DNA from: Kappaphycus alvarezii
Taxonomy: Eukaryota > Rhodophyta > Florideophyceae > Gigartinales > Solieriaceae
Length of the DNA: 64,000 nucleotides
Direction: 5' to 3'
NCBI GenBank assembly: GCA_002205965.3
Contig: NADL03000646.1
Location: 1-64,000 of the forward strand
The notes below the pieces were generated by a model, which made no database searches, was not told the origin of the DNA, and saw nothing but the letters and a program-made list of their open reading frames with translations. Made by a program: the position numbers and the translations under genes. Positions 23,009 through 33,732 of this stretch are shown here, one piece after another (the first letter of the stretch is position 1; every line of letters starts with the position of its first letter).

Positions 23009-23354
23009 CGCCAACGGCTCTTTCTTCTCTTTAGCTATTTGGTTCAGGAGAGAACTGCGATTGAAATCGATCGGAGGAAGTTTTGCCGTCAGGGGCTGTT
23101 ACAGTACTATGCTAGTCTTCCAATAAATGTTTCTCCTTCTCTTCAGTGACTAGCATGAGTTCAATTTCGTGTATGAAAGTACACTTGACACCTTAATGGG
23201 AGAGGAAAATCTGTCCGTGCAGTGATTAGTTTAGTATCGTTTTTTTTTGGGAAACCAAATGCGCAAGCTCACTTTCGTCATCTGGTTGAAAAAACAGATG
23301 ATGATATCCGCGTTTTGCGCGTATAGTTATGTACTGCTTAGATTAAGAACGGGT

Positions 23355-23775
23355 TCTATCTTGAACCATTCAATGTACGCCGTCGACGTTACTGTTGCCC
23401 ACCCCTCCGCACGCCGCCACATTTTGCCAGGTACGATTACCGCAAGCGCTGCCGCAACACTCGCAGAGCGCGATAAACATCGTCATTACGGCACTTACTG
23501 CAACCAAAACGATATCCTCCTCTCCCCCGTCGGGATTGATATCTATGGCGCCTTGGGCGACGACGCCAAGGGTTTTTTCCGCCGCCTTTCTTCCTTCGCT
23601 GCTTCCCGTCGCGGTTCCTCACCTCAATAGGAGCCTCGCGACTTCTTTACCCGTTTTGCATTTAGTCTCCAATAATGCAGGCGCGACAGGTTTCTACCCG
23701 CCGCCGGCATCCGTAGTCAATTTATGAATACCCTCCGCACGCTTCTGTGCGACATTGTACAACCAATAAAGATTT
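23355..23775 (+). mobile_element. Family L 5'-truncated insertion, nuclease end and 3' tail
   Basis: The frame starts MYAVDVTVAHPSARRHILPG, the second nuclease Asp, and continues to LLSPVGIDIYGALGDDAKG and FFRRLSSFAASRRGSSPQ. The 3' UTR ends CAATAAAGATTTACCACCAC. The copy at 48900-49290 (minus) is a close relative sharing the same 3' UTR (CGCACGCTTCTGTGCGACAT). Confidence 0.75.
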
Positions 23776-23789
23776 ACCACCACACGGTC

Positions 23790-24345
23790 CCTTGCTCTTT
23801 TCCATCCCCTTCACCCTCTCTTGCTCTCGTCGGAAGAGAAGTTCTTACCTGCTATGAATGCTTGGTACGCAAGTGGTGGTAAAATTTTCCTTTTTCGCTC
23901 CCAAGCTCCTGCCGCCATTCGAATAATCCAGCTCCAACAGAGCAACAGAGGGGAAAGGTTTGGGTGTTGTACTCTTGAGAGATATATCCGATCCATCCCA
24001 TAGTTCTCCAGACAACCACAATCGACTCGAAAAGATATGCAGACAGACTAATGGGAAAGGAACTACGCTCCCTAAAAGCTACCTTCAGGCCAGCCATCAA
24101 GCAGGCCGCATTAGAAATGACGGCTGCTGCACCGTGCCCAAAGCGACCACTGGATTCAGTTGAACCTTTCGAAGACAGTGGTTTACGGTTTCTCCCCTTC
24201 CCATACCCCTTTGTCACTTCCCTGGCCCTTTTCAACACCCCAGTCTGTGAAGGGATGTCCAATTGTTTTCGACATGTTCTTTCGAGTTCTTCGCAGGCCA
24301 CTGAACTGCCGTCGACCGCATCTTCCAATCTCTCAAATAAATAAA
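23790..24345 (+). pseudogene. Family L RT fragment interrupted by a T insertion
   Basis: MNAWYASGGKIF is the WYADDG motif with the catalytic pair destroyed, followed by FRSQAPAAIRII. After the T insertion (23951-24138) the frame resumes IQLNLSKTVVYGFSPSHTP and LSLPWPFSTPQS, matching ALNMTKTHVYG...LTLPCPFSTP of intact copies. It starts just after the tail of the preceding L copy. Confidence 0.7.
23951..24138 (-). mobile_element. Family T 5'-truncated insertion (about 190 bp) in L RT
   Basis: Contains the T type i tail (plus strand GGGAAAGGTTTGGGTG ... GATATATCC ... GACAACCACAATCGACTC) and the reverse complement of the final T codons. The L RT reading resumes on the far side. Flanks are similar (CCAACAGAGCAACAGAGG and CCAAAGCGACCACTGG), a plausible but diverged TSD. 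Confidence 0.7.
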
Positions 24346-24349
24346 TCTG

Positions 24350-24425
24350 TTTGCAAACTAAAACACTTGCGGTGTTTTACTGTTTGGAAGAGGGCGGAAT
24401 TTTGGGTGCTTTACTTTAGTGATTA
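24350..24425. repeat. Inverted T tails
   Basis: AAACTAAAACAC and GGTGTTTTACTGTTTGG form an inverted pair separated by 4-5 bases. A second minus-sense tail (AATTTTGGGTGCTTTACT) lies just after. All three look like T termini reduced to 15-30 bp. Confidence 0.45.
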
Positions 24426-25897
24426 GTGGGCCTACCCAAGCTACTGTTCCCATCCCCGGCTCGCCAGATTCCCACCAAGTTCCACACCACGCCTGGTGAC
24501 AATCTGCTAGCTTCCTTCTCGGCAGCCAGCGAGGAAAGCAAGACCCGTCATGCTCTTCCTTCATCCTCGATTCAAAATTCGCAACGATGGAGCTCCGCGG
24601 GGAAACTCAAGTTTTTAAACGGTACGTGTTTTTGCTGACGCCCCAGGGTCACCCGGAGTCAAGTCTGGACGCAATAACAGTACGAAAAGGGAGGTATGCG
24701 GTGCATACCGGCGTACAGGATCAGTGTCCCGAGGATTGGTGTATAGCACTGTAATAAGCCTTGGGAAACACCATTGTCACTTAAGCAGCCTCTTCATCGC
24801 TGATCGGGAATCCCCTAGGATCCTGCGCTCTCCGCCGAGGAGCTGGATTTCCCAAACGGTCACTTTCTGAGAGGAAGTCTGTAATGACAATTACAGTGTT
24901 GAAAGGAGAAGATCTGAGGGGCGTACTCGCGTACAGGACCGCAGTCCCTAGGGTTGGCATACCTTACTGTAATATGTAATATGACAGGACCGCTTAGTTG
25001 GGTGCACTGTTATAGGACATCAAATGGGGTTGTACGTACAGCACTGACACTGTGATCACGGATCGTTATTGCGAAAATGCAGTTTCTGCTTCCCTATTAA
25101 AGAACAACCCAATCCAAGCGGACGGCTCCAAATGGTTCGCTTCCCGCCATATGACAGGCCCGGCGTCGGAAAGGCCTCCCCTACCCCTCCCCGGACCCTG
25201 TCCCTCAGCCCCCGGCAAAAACGAAGGATCCAAACAGAGGCACAGTTTTTGGCTCATATGCGCGCCGCACACACCAAGGACTCAAATCTAGGGACGCCCA
25301 AGCGCCATGACTGTGAATCGGGAACTAGCGAAAATCGGCCACTGGTACTGCGGCTGCAACAACCAATATGCCCGCTCCAAGGTTTCGGGTCCGAGCGATA
25401 CCGCGCTCTACACGTATCTTTCTACTCCCAGTGCTCCAAATGCTCAGCGCGTACAGCGCCCAAACTCTACAAACTTATCCACGAGTCCCAATTACAGCAG
25501 GAAGTGCCACAACAGCACACCACGCCTCGTGCATCCCGCCCGGATCTTCCCCCGATGGCTCTTCAGGGGAACATACAGCCGCAGCTGTCTAATTCCTAGA
25601 CGTCCCCGCCCCACCAGCGCCAACCCCAAATCCCCGCATGGCCCCGGAATTCAGCCATACACCCCCAACTCCTCGGAACTATCCGTACAGGGGTACCCTC
25701 GGTAGCACAAAGTTCCACCAATTGCACCCCAGTCACGGCGCATATACCCACTATGCTCCGCTGCTGCTTGGCCGAAAAATATGAAAAGGCTATGAGTAAG
25801 GCCATACAAGCGTTCCAAGCCGGAGGCCCGGGCGCTTCGCACGCTTTCGCCAAACTGTTCCTGTTCCCCGCTGTCATGCTCGCGACACTGTCCCACT

Positions 25898-25943
25898 AGA
25901 TCAGATATATCTTCCAATAGTAAAACACCAAAACCCTTACCAC
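25898..25943 (+). mobile_element. Family T micro-insertion, 46 bp, 10-bp TSD
   Basis: TSD CTGTCCCACT at 25888-25897 and 25944-25953, exact. The insert is only the T type i terminus (AGATCAGATATATC, TTCCAATAG, TAAAACACC, AAACCCTTACC). It interrupts the T coding region between FLFPAVML and the WNAGQF-type linker; copies at 36.5 and 40.7 kb serve as comparison. Confidence 0.9.
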
Positions 25944-26381
25944 CTGTCCCACTCCGACTCCGACCCCCCAGGAACCGACAACAGTCTCTTGCGGACAAAA
26001 TGAGAGCGCGGATAGCACTACGGAACCAGGGAAAGTTCCAAAAACTATGGAAAGCAGGTATCCAACGATCCACTAGTTCACTGACAGCCTCAACTATAGG
26101 GCATTTGGTAAGGCAGCCCAAGTTCTGGATTCGCGTGGTGTCCTCCACCAACCCCTGGCGTCATCCGGGCCCTGCTCGACAAACATTCCCAGACACCGCC
26201 CCCAACCTGACGAGGGATTTTTCTCGGGGAGAAACAACATGCCGTTGCGCAACTTCACTGAAGGGGACGTCCTTACAGCTGTCAGGGGTTTTAAGCCTTG
26301 ATCCTCCGCCGTAGTTTCTGGCCTTAGACCATCTCATCTAGTTGAAATTTTACAAGCCCCTCCTCATCTGCACACGCAAGG

Positions 26382-26431
26382 ATAGATAGGTCGGATATAT
26401 CTTCCAAAAGTATTAAAACCAAACCGTTCCC
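26382..26431 (+). mobile_element. Family T micro-insertion, about 50 bp
   Basis: Insert ATAGATAGGTCGGATATATC ... TATTAAAACC ... CCGTTCCC between CACGCAAGG (26373-26381) and CTCACAAGG (26432-26440). Removing it restores a T frame, SSAHARVVNILAAGRAP. Confidence 0.75.
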
Positions 26432-26626
26432 CTCACAAGGGTGGTGAACATCCTTGCCGCAGGTAGAGCTCCGGCATATCTGGCTCTGTGAATAGCCCGC
26501 GCGCCCCTTACGCAGCTGGGTAAAAAGAACAACACACCCCGACCAATCGCTGTAGGTGAGACGCCACGTAGATTGGTAGGCAGCTGCCTCATGAAGCGGG
26601 CTACCCCTTTAGATTCCCCCCGCGAA

Positions 26627-27899
26627 GGGGGCAAAATTGGGGTGCTTTACTGATTAGGGATGCAGGACGGCTATTTTTCGAAGACTAGGGGAGATAGGTC
26701 TGTGTAATGGAGAGTCCGGAAATGAGGCCGAGTCATGAGGTACTACCTCACAGGGCTGGCTAGAGGCCAGCCGCAAGGAATGCTGTGTTGGGTTAAACTG
26801 TCGCGGCAGCGCGTCCTCGTATAAGGAAAAATCGCACCTGCCCGAAGGTCTCCATGGCTCGTATAGCGACGTGCCTAGCCACTTCTGTGAGCACCGCGAA
26901 TGCGTCCAGATGCCACCCGCCGAGAGTGGATATCGGAACGGGATCAGTCGGGACCCGGCATGTGTGGTGATGAAGTCTTGATACCCCTGAACTTTGACGC
27001 TTTAGCGGCGTTTTGAGATGTCAAAAGGGTTGAAGCAACGGGCCCGTGTGTTGGAGGGAGCAAGTGGATTGGCGAATGTAACGTCGAAAAATTCTGTCCC
27101 TGCGGTGCTCCCTATAGCCTTGATGTCTAGGCTTGTGCGGGGTTGGCCATTGAGACGGGCCTCAATGACCTGGTGTCGCGCGGCCTTTGCAAAGTCCGAC
27201 GTAAGGACCGTAACCCTACTTTCATGACGCTTGATTCGCTCCCGGCCATGCAAGCAGTGCATGAGGTGGTCGAGATGTCCTGGGTTTCCGGCAGTTGCCC
27301 CTGGGGTATGAGGTCTTGAGCCGCTTGTTGAATTACGTCTGTCAGCTTCTTTGCGGGGGTGAGTTTTTGGACCAAAAGGCGCTGAAGGGAACTATCTTCG
27401 ACGGCGGAAATGAGGCAGACCACACCCTACAGGCTTCAGATGCATCTTTGTAAGTGCTCAGCGGTCGTACCGGAGCCAGTAAGATGGAGTGGCTGAGGGT
27501 ATCAGCAGCGGCACAAGAAACGAGAAAATCGGCGGCGGAAATGTCGCGCGCCGACGTGAGGCCTATCCCCAGCGATAGTTTTTTGGGGCTTAACGGTTTC
27601 ACTGGGAGCTGGAGTTCTCGAAATACTTCACGGTCGAGGGTGTCTTCTGCCAGAGTTCGGACGCGTTTCTCGATCATCTCGTCGAAGCACTTGGCGCCTT
27701 CCCCTATACTAGAAGGGGGAACGACGCGTACAAGTAGCAGACATTGCAGACGCCAACGCAATTTCGGGGGAGTAGAAGGCCCACTTGTGTGTCGTCGGGA
27801 TCGGCAATTGTTGCCAGGAATAGCTTGAAGGACCCGACGTGTTCGTCGAAGTCCCGTTGCATGAATGGCAGCGGACCTATGGGGGCGCTGAGAATGTGA
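26627..27899 (-). mobile_element. Family T 3' half with 3' UTR type ii; continues past the L insertion to 32412
   Basis: From 5' to 3' the minus strand encodes HILSAPIGPLPFMQRDFDEH, LLVRVVPPSSIGEGAKCFDE, RVRTLAEDTLDREVFRELQL, GIGLTSARDISAADF, APVRPLSTYKDASEA, then the knuckle MHCLHGRERIKRHESR, the nuclease-like SLDIKAIGSTAGTEFFDVTF and NPLAPS, and a degraded PISTLGG end. The 3' UTR (GAGGTAGTACCTCATGACTC ... CAGTAAAGCACCCC) is shared with 43553-43680. Its 5' part (KCKIWWPTAPP, QFYSEGEG) lies at 32329-32412 beyond the L element inserted at 27907-32321. Mostly open but frameshifted near 27330 and 26990. Confidence 0.8.
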
Positions 27900-28008
27900 G
27901 TTCCTTGTGTGTGTGTGTAATCTTTACGGGATGTGGAAAGAGCATGTGGGAGAACATGCTGAGGGGGATTACAGGGAAACTAACATGCGAAGGGGGATGA
28001 GAGAGAAA

Positions 28009-30831
28009 CTAATCGGAAATGCATCTGGTAAGAATTTGACGAGCTTGCAACCCATGCAAGCAGAACACAAAGCGCGTGATTAGGAGGTGCAGTTCCCATT
28101 GGGGAGTGGTGCCTCGACGGGCAGCAGCGAACGTAGAAAGGCACCGGAAGAAAGTCGCCCCGTCGGCCCCAAGGGCACCGAACACATCAATACCAACAGG
28201 AAGAAGCCGTATATCGTTCGTGTGGCAGACTAGACCGTAGTGCGTGTGTTTCGCACGTTCAGCCATTGAGGCAGCTGCGCCGCCAGATAGGGCACACTGG
28301 GAAACGCGAGAAGTGACCTGTGGATGGGCCACTGTGACATCCAAAGCAATATCCTTCGGGTCGAGGCCATATGCAGCAGGGATATAAAGATCTTGCGAAG
28401 GGCGGACGAGGAAGAGGACGAAGGGGGAAGAGGAGGAAGCAGATGTTCAAGAGAGGCAGAAATTCCAAGCTCCTTACAGTAGCGATGGAGAGCGTTACGC
28501 AAGACATTGTGGCGACGGGTCTGCCCATCGTTGTACTTACAGGTGAGGGCATGTTTGCCCAGGGGATCGAGCAACGGGGCGATGTCGTTGGAACGGCGAG
28601 CACATACCGGACATCGATCATGACCAGAGAAAATCGCGCGGCCGAGGCGTAGAGATACAGCGACTATCCAAGCTTGCGAGGACAGATAGGTGCCGCGGTG
28701 AGGGTGCGGTAAAGTAGAGAAAGCTGAACAGGCGGACGACTCACGGACAGATAGGAGGCGAGATCTGTCGCGGTCAGAGGATGATCGGAAGATCCGATCG
28801 AACGTCGAACTGTGAAGCTCAGACAAGATAGCAGACTGGAGCCGTTCGTCGGGGACCGGCGTTTGACACCTCTGAAACAGGGAAGTGGGCGACAGGGAAG
28901 CCGAAAGATCTGGATAACGGGTAGATAATAAAGAAATCGCGGCCCGAGGCACTTTCTCCAGGTGTAGGTCTCCCGAGAAGGAGAGCAGATCTGAGAAACG
29001 GCGGAAAACATCAATCATCGAAGCCGCATAAGCGGACTCAGGGATTGACGAAGCGAGAAGAATGCCGAGGCCCCCGTAGGAAATAGGAAGGCAGGCTAAC
29101 TCCCATTCGGAGTCGGTGCAAGGACCATGAATCTGTGCGAAAGCCTCCCGCTGCTTCCGGTCGAAGCTGACGGCCAAAGCCGTAGATTGGTGGGGGAGAG
29201 AGTCCGCAGCAGATAAACAACCTTACAGGCGCTCGCACAGAAACGGTGCAAGTGGTAGGCCATCTGGGCGTCATCGAAGGACTGAAGACAGGAAAAGATG
29301 CGATCTACTGCAGCTTGACGGGTGTCAAATGCGGCGCTGACGAAGGTATCGGAACCAATGGGAGAGCCGAGAACGGTAAAGCCATCGGGCGTGGAGAAGG
29401 GGCAGGGAAGAGTGAGGGGAGAGGGATTATAGGAGAGGCCGTATACGTGAGTTTTGGTCATATTCAGTGCGAACCCGATGGCTGGTCCCTGACTCTGGAA
29501 GAATTGCAAAGCCTCGAGGGCCTGCGAGCGGGGAACGACCAAGTTCCCATCGTCTGCATACCAAGCGTTGAGCGGGGGCCGGAATCGCTCCTGGAACTTG
29601 AGAACGAGACGAGAGAGCGAGAGCAAAAGCAGAGCCCCCAACGGATCCCCCTGTTGAGTGCCATCGGCGCTTAGTATGGAGAATGAACCGAATGAGAGAA
29701 AAGAGGTATCCCCATAACAGTAGTGATCCCATCGCGCGATGCCAGGTGCAAAGTCCAGAACGGCATCAAGAATGCGTTGTCGACAAATGCTGTTGAAAGC
29801 ATTGTGGGCATCGACTTGGATCAATACGTGGTCCTGGAACTTGGTGTTTGCGTCAGGCGACGGACGGCATGAACAATGGCCTCAGCCCCACTTTTAACGC
29901 CCACGCCGAGTTGATGAGGCAAGAGATAGGAAGCTGCAGTCGAGCAAGCCTTGTGAGCGAGGAGGCGGGCAATAAGTCGGCGGAGGAGGAGACCAAAGCT
30001 ATAGGGCGAAGTCCACCGTTGGGCTTGTGGAGGGCTGTGAGCCGGCCCCCACAGAAGTAGGCCCTGCACGAGTCCGGTAGTTCGCCGTTGGAACACATGT
30101 TAACAAACTTGGTCAGCACATAAAGACAGTCACGGGCGGGATGCACTCCCCCCGCAGGTCGAAGCAACATACGGAGAAAGAGCGGGGAAAGGCCGTCAGA
30201 TCCAGGGGCGGTGGACGGGTCGAGGCTATGGATGGCTCTACGAACATCCGAAACGGAAAACTTGACGGCAGGGGGAAGACGAGAGTTAGGAAGGGGCTGA
30301 ACGGGGGACGCGGGCGTGGTGAAGGGATTTGAGTCTGCGGAGATTGTCTTCCGAGGGCACAACAGGTGGGGTATCGTGCAGTAAGGCTGCTGTGGCGCGG
30401 GAAGGACTGCCACGGTGCAGTAAGCGGCGGCTGCGCTGGAGGGTAGATGGGGAATCAGAGGCGTCGGCATGGGTAGCAGGGGGTGGGAGGCCCGAAAAGG
30501 GAGAGGGCTTCAATGAAGAGGTCATCGAAAAGACCGGAAGATGCGAGACGAATGGTCGGCAAGATTGGAGCAGATTTCAGAGCGGCTCGAGCGATGGAAG
30601 CGAGGATGATTGCGTCGAAATACGAGTTTGGGGAGGGCGACAAGTTCGAGAAGGGCACGATGACGATGTGCATCAGACGAGCAGCGATGAACGGCTCAGG
30701 GAGGCAAAATAGAGGTCGTAGGCCGCTGCTTGAACTGGGCGAGGGATGTACGGAAGAACGGGTATCGAAGCCCTGAAAAGAGCAGGGAAAGTAAGGGCAG
30801 TAGGAGGGACAGAAGCAATCCTACTGGTCAT
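28009..30831 (-). pseudogene. Family L ORF2: RT, zinc knuckle, nuclease (frameshifted)
   Basis: About 940 codons in several frames. N-terminal: SLDPSTAPGSDGLSPLFLRM and GRLTALHKPNGGLRPIA (RT motifs 1-2). RT core (29824-29096): QVDAHNAFNSI, GTQQGDPLG at 29662-29636, WYADDG at 29563-29546, LNMTKTHVYG. Thumb, then VCARR...LGKHALTC knuckle and RRHNVLRNAL. The nuclease follows as DVTVAHPQVT and LLPVGIDVFGALGAD. A one-base deletion at about 28391 (agatcTTGCG; agatctATGCG in the other copy) breaks the nuclease, and further indels occur near 30490, 30330, 29990 and 29870. Function: target-primed reverse transcription; RLE-type endonuclease is inferred from position and the D...D-V pattern. Confidence 0.85.
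30821..30831 (-). other. ORF1 stop / ORF2 start overlap
   Basis: The minus strand reads ATGACCAGTAG: the ORF2 ATG precedes the ORF1 TAG within 11 nt, in a different frame. The same 11 nt occur at 52241-52251. This suggests ORF2 is translated by reinitiation or stop-start coupling. Confidence 0.7.
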
Positions 30832-31970
30832 TATCGGTCATTGATTCCGGAACTGGGGCGTATTCGAGGACAGAGAACCGACCGCAACCTGCGGGGGAAC
30901 GGGAGCTAGGAGCAGAAGAGGTCGCGGGCCCAGGGCCGCGACGTGCAACCAGGGTAAAAGCGTCCGTATCGGTCACATCTGGACGGGCGCGACGGCGCTT
31001 AGAGTGGACAGCGGGAACCGAAGGGGGTGCGAGGGGAGGCATGTCCCGGGCAAATGTGGGATCGGCAGAAAGAGTCTGGTAAGCTGCGGACTCCATTTCG
31101 CGGAGGGATTGGGCAAAAGCAGGAGCCGGATACCACAAGCAGGACGGAGATTCCAGGCGTTCGATTTCTTGTCGAAGGCCAGGAAGGACGCCGCGGAGCT
31201 GGGCAGGAGACAGGTCTGAAGAGATGTCCGTGATTTCGGAAAACATGAGTTCGGGAGAGTCGTAGTTGTCCGATGTCTTCGCCAAGTTTCGGAAGGCGGT
31301 ATAGGCGGGAGGCAAAGACGCCAAATCCCGCTCGGCAGCGCACACCATGAAGACATGAGGGGAAGAGGAGCGAATAATGGAACAGGAGCCCGGAAAACCA
31401 CCTTGTGTGATGGCTCGGCGGAAAGCGGACGGATCGTGTACAGGAAAGTCCAGAGGAGACGTGATGACGACAACTCGCTTGGTGTTGCCGCCAAAAAGCC
31501 CTCGAGTAGCTCGGCGGACGCGGCCCGCAAACTTGGTGGAGATGCGAACAGCTGAAAGGTCACCCTGATGGGTGAGGCCTTGGCGACCCTGGAAAGGGAG
31601 ACGGCGGAGGGGTTTTGGGGCTGTCGGAGGCATGGCCGCCGCGCGTAGGTAGGATTGCGCGGGAGGTTGAGGAGCAGGATTGGGAGATTGGTCCGGTTCA
31701 GTGGCTGGAGAAGTTGGCGGGGAAGGGGCCGCAAGAGAGGTCAAGATCTGCAGGACGGAACGAAACTGAGGGTTGTTTTGCAGAGAAGGGACCAGAGCGG
31801 TCGCCACGGGGGAGTTTTGAACGGCAGAACAGAATGCAGCTGTGGCTGCAGGGTCGGAGAGGTCGACGACCCCATCAAACATGTAGACGCATTGGACCAG
31901 GTAATCTATTCGACGCATGGGTTAGGGAAACAACGGTGTCGGAATGCCCAGAAGAAGGTCGGGAAGGCAT
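30821..31970 (-). pseudogene. Family L ORF1 protein, one frameshift
   Basis: Start ATG 31970 lies in a perfect GCCACCATG context and gives MPSRPSSGHSDTVVSLTHAS. One extra base near 31913 shifts the frame, and the second frame (from 31918) runs 365 codons. Contents: DYLVQCVYMFDGVVDLSDP, a Pro/Ala-rich linker, the conserved block KFAGRVRRATRGLFGGNTKR, GGFPGSCSIIRS, VCAAERDL, and a basic patch HSKRRRARPD. Homologues at 8.8-9.5 and 52.3-53.0 kb keep the central block. No zinc knuckle or RRM visible. Expected role by position only: nucleic-acid-binding ORF1p of a LINE-like element. Confidence 0.75.
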
Positions 31971-32408
31971 GGTGGCAGAAACTGTGGGTTGGGAGATCAC
32001 GGGAAAGGAAATAGCCAATAAAAAGATCACGATAGACTTAAAATCAAAAAGTAGCCAATAAGATAGCGCTGTGGAAAAACGAATCTGGCGAAGATCGGGA
32101 GAATCAAAGAAGAAAAAAGAAAAAAAACCAGGAGAAGAGGGAAGATGAGGGCGAAAGCACCGTCGACGCGCGATAGAGCGCAACCGCAGCAGGACCGCGG
32201 GAGCGGGCGCGAACATCGGACGAGGAAGGGCGAGGTGTAGGTGGAGGAGGGAGCTTAAGCGAAGAAATAAAAAGACAAGTCAGCTAAAGACGATCATAGA
32301 CACTAGAAGAAGAAGACTTTTGTTCCTTCTCCTTCGCTATAAAATTGTTTTAGGCCGGCTGGGTAGAGCTCTTGGACGGACGGCGGTGGTGCGGTAGGCC
32401 ACCAAATC

Positions 32409-33600
32409 TTGCACTTTGTCATGGACCTCGCTAGAAGTGTCAGACGACGAAGTAAACTACCCCATCATTCCCCAGCCACCCAGAAGGCAGCCGAGTACCT
32501 GCAGCCCCTCCAAGTGGGGATGGCCAGTCGAGCTGGAACCGAAAAAGCTGTCAACCACGTCCGACGTGTTTTTCAGAAGTTAGGAACGGATTACGTATAC
32601 GGCATGCTGACCAAAGACTTGAAAAATGCGTTTAATTTGTGCAGTCTTGCTGCTTTCCTGGAAGCCTTTTGGACCCTCCTCCCAGAATTGCTACCGTGGG
32701 TCTCGTACTGCTATGCTCTCGAGCCAGCAAAGCTGTGGACCGATCGCCACACTATCAGAAGCATGCAAGGGATGCATCAGAAGGGCAACCTCGTCGCCCT
32801 CCTCTTCGACTTGGTTCTGCACCCCGTTACTCAAGATCCAAGAACTTCCAAGTTCCCAAGACGAGGAAGACAAACAAATTTGGCCGCATGCTGCTCTAAC
32901 TGTGGTACCATGACGCAGGTAAATCATTGGGCGCCATGATCAACTCCGCCGCGCAGTTGAAATCTTCCCGTCTCTTTGCGCCACGACCAGGGGTTTGCAT
33001 TTCTCCTTGCCAGAATGCAAAGTCTGGTGGCCGACGGCCCCACAAGAATCCGTGCAGTGCCTCTACCTGAAGATCCTACAATGAAATATAGTGAGGGCAG
33101 ACCCGTCCGCAGCGCTCCAGTCGGGTCGGAGACCTTCACCAACAGAATTTTCACTACGCACGTCCAGTCCCTCGAACCGTTCCTTGAGTCCATCACCAAC
33201 CACGAGGATACGCAAATAGCATTCAAGCTGTTCCGAAAATTGCTTTTGGCCTGCAAGCTCGGCTACCTGCTGCGCGTAGTCCCGATATCGTCCACAGTCG
33301 AGGGCGCCGCCATGTTCGACGACGTGATGGAGCGCTGCGTCCGCACACTGGCAGGGGTAGTCCTGGATTCGGAAGTATTCTGCTGAGCTCCAACTTCCAG
33401 TGAAATCGCTGGATGCGAAGCGGCAATCCCTTGGGATCTGACTGACTCCCGCCAAGAACATCGCTGCAAGTGCCTTACTCACCTTCAGCTCGGCCACCAG
33501 CAGGTTGTGCAGAGTTGTTCTACCCACTCCTCTCAGGAGCTTCGCAACGCACAACGACGCTTTGGACGCCCACTGGAATTGGTTACTCTCCTGTTTGTAG
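32409..33600 (+). pseudogene. Family T RT and thumb, plus-strand copy
   Basis: Frames give LQVGMASRAGTEKAVNHVRR, LTKDLKNAFNLCS (RT motif A), LLPWVSYCYALEPAKLW, SMQGMHQKGN (a degraded GTQQGDP), then after loss of the YxDD region RSAPVGSETF, LLACKLGYLLRVVP, MFDDVMERCVRTLAGVVLD, and, past a stop at 33384, ELQLPVKSLDAKRQSLGI and LTPAKNIAASALLTF. It stops near 33600, facing the 3' end of the minus-strand copy. Confidence 0.75.
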
Positions 33601-33732
33601 TCAAGGACTTTCCCATTTAGGGAAAAGGCAGGTCTCTTTATTGAGATGTATGGATTGGCTAGAAATCAGTTGGAGTTGTAAACCTGTTTGCCATATCAGA
33701 TACATGTACCGATGGTCGAAGCAATGAACAAA

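Larger units (their letters stand above)
24670..26625 (+). mobile_element. Family T 5' half: leader, C2H2 region, linker, start of RT
   Basis: Starts with the T leader motif GCATACCGGCGTACAGGAT (near 24710; a second related block at 24912-24975). Coding pieces: AQFLAHMRAAHTKDSN (His pair of the C2H2 finger), ELAKIGHWYCGCNN, HIPTMLRCCLAEKYEKAM with FAKLFLFPAVML, RARIALRNQGKFQKLWKAG (the linker motif), and ILAAGRAPAYLAL then RPIAVGETPRRLVGSCL (RT motifs 1-2). Frameshifted. It carries two T micro-insertions and ends where the minus-strand T copy begins at about 26627. Comparison with 33.6-37.5 kb fixes the order. Confidence 0.75.
27907..32321 (-). mobile_element. Family L full-length copy (4.4 kb) with 7-bp TSD
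   Basis: Flanked by GTTCCTT at 27900-27906 and 32322-32328. Deleting the element and one repeat rejoins a T reading frame (SEGEG then THILSAP), an empty-site proof that also agrees with the T copy near 35.1 kb. In sense order: leader about 350 nt, ORF1 (31970-30821), ORF2 (30831-28009), 3' UTR, CCCGTAAAGATTA and a (CA)n tail at 27907-27917. Nearly identical by eye to 49318-52261. Confidence 0.9.
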
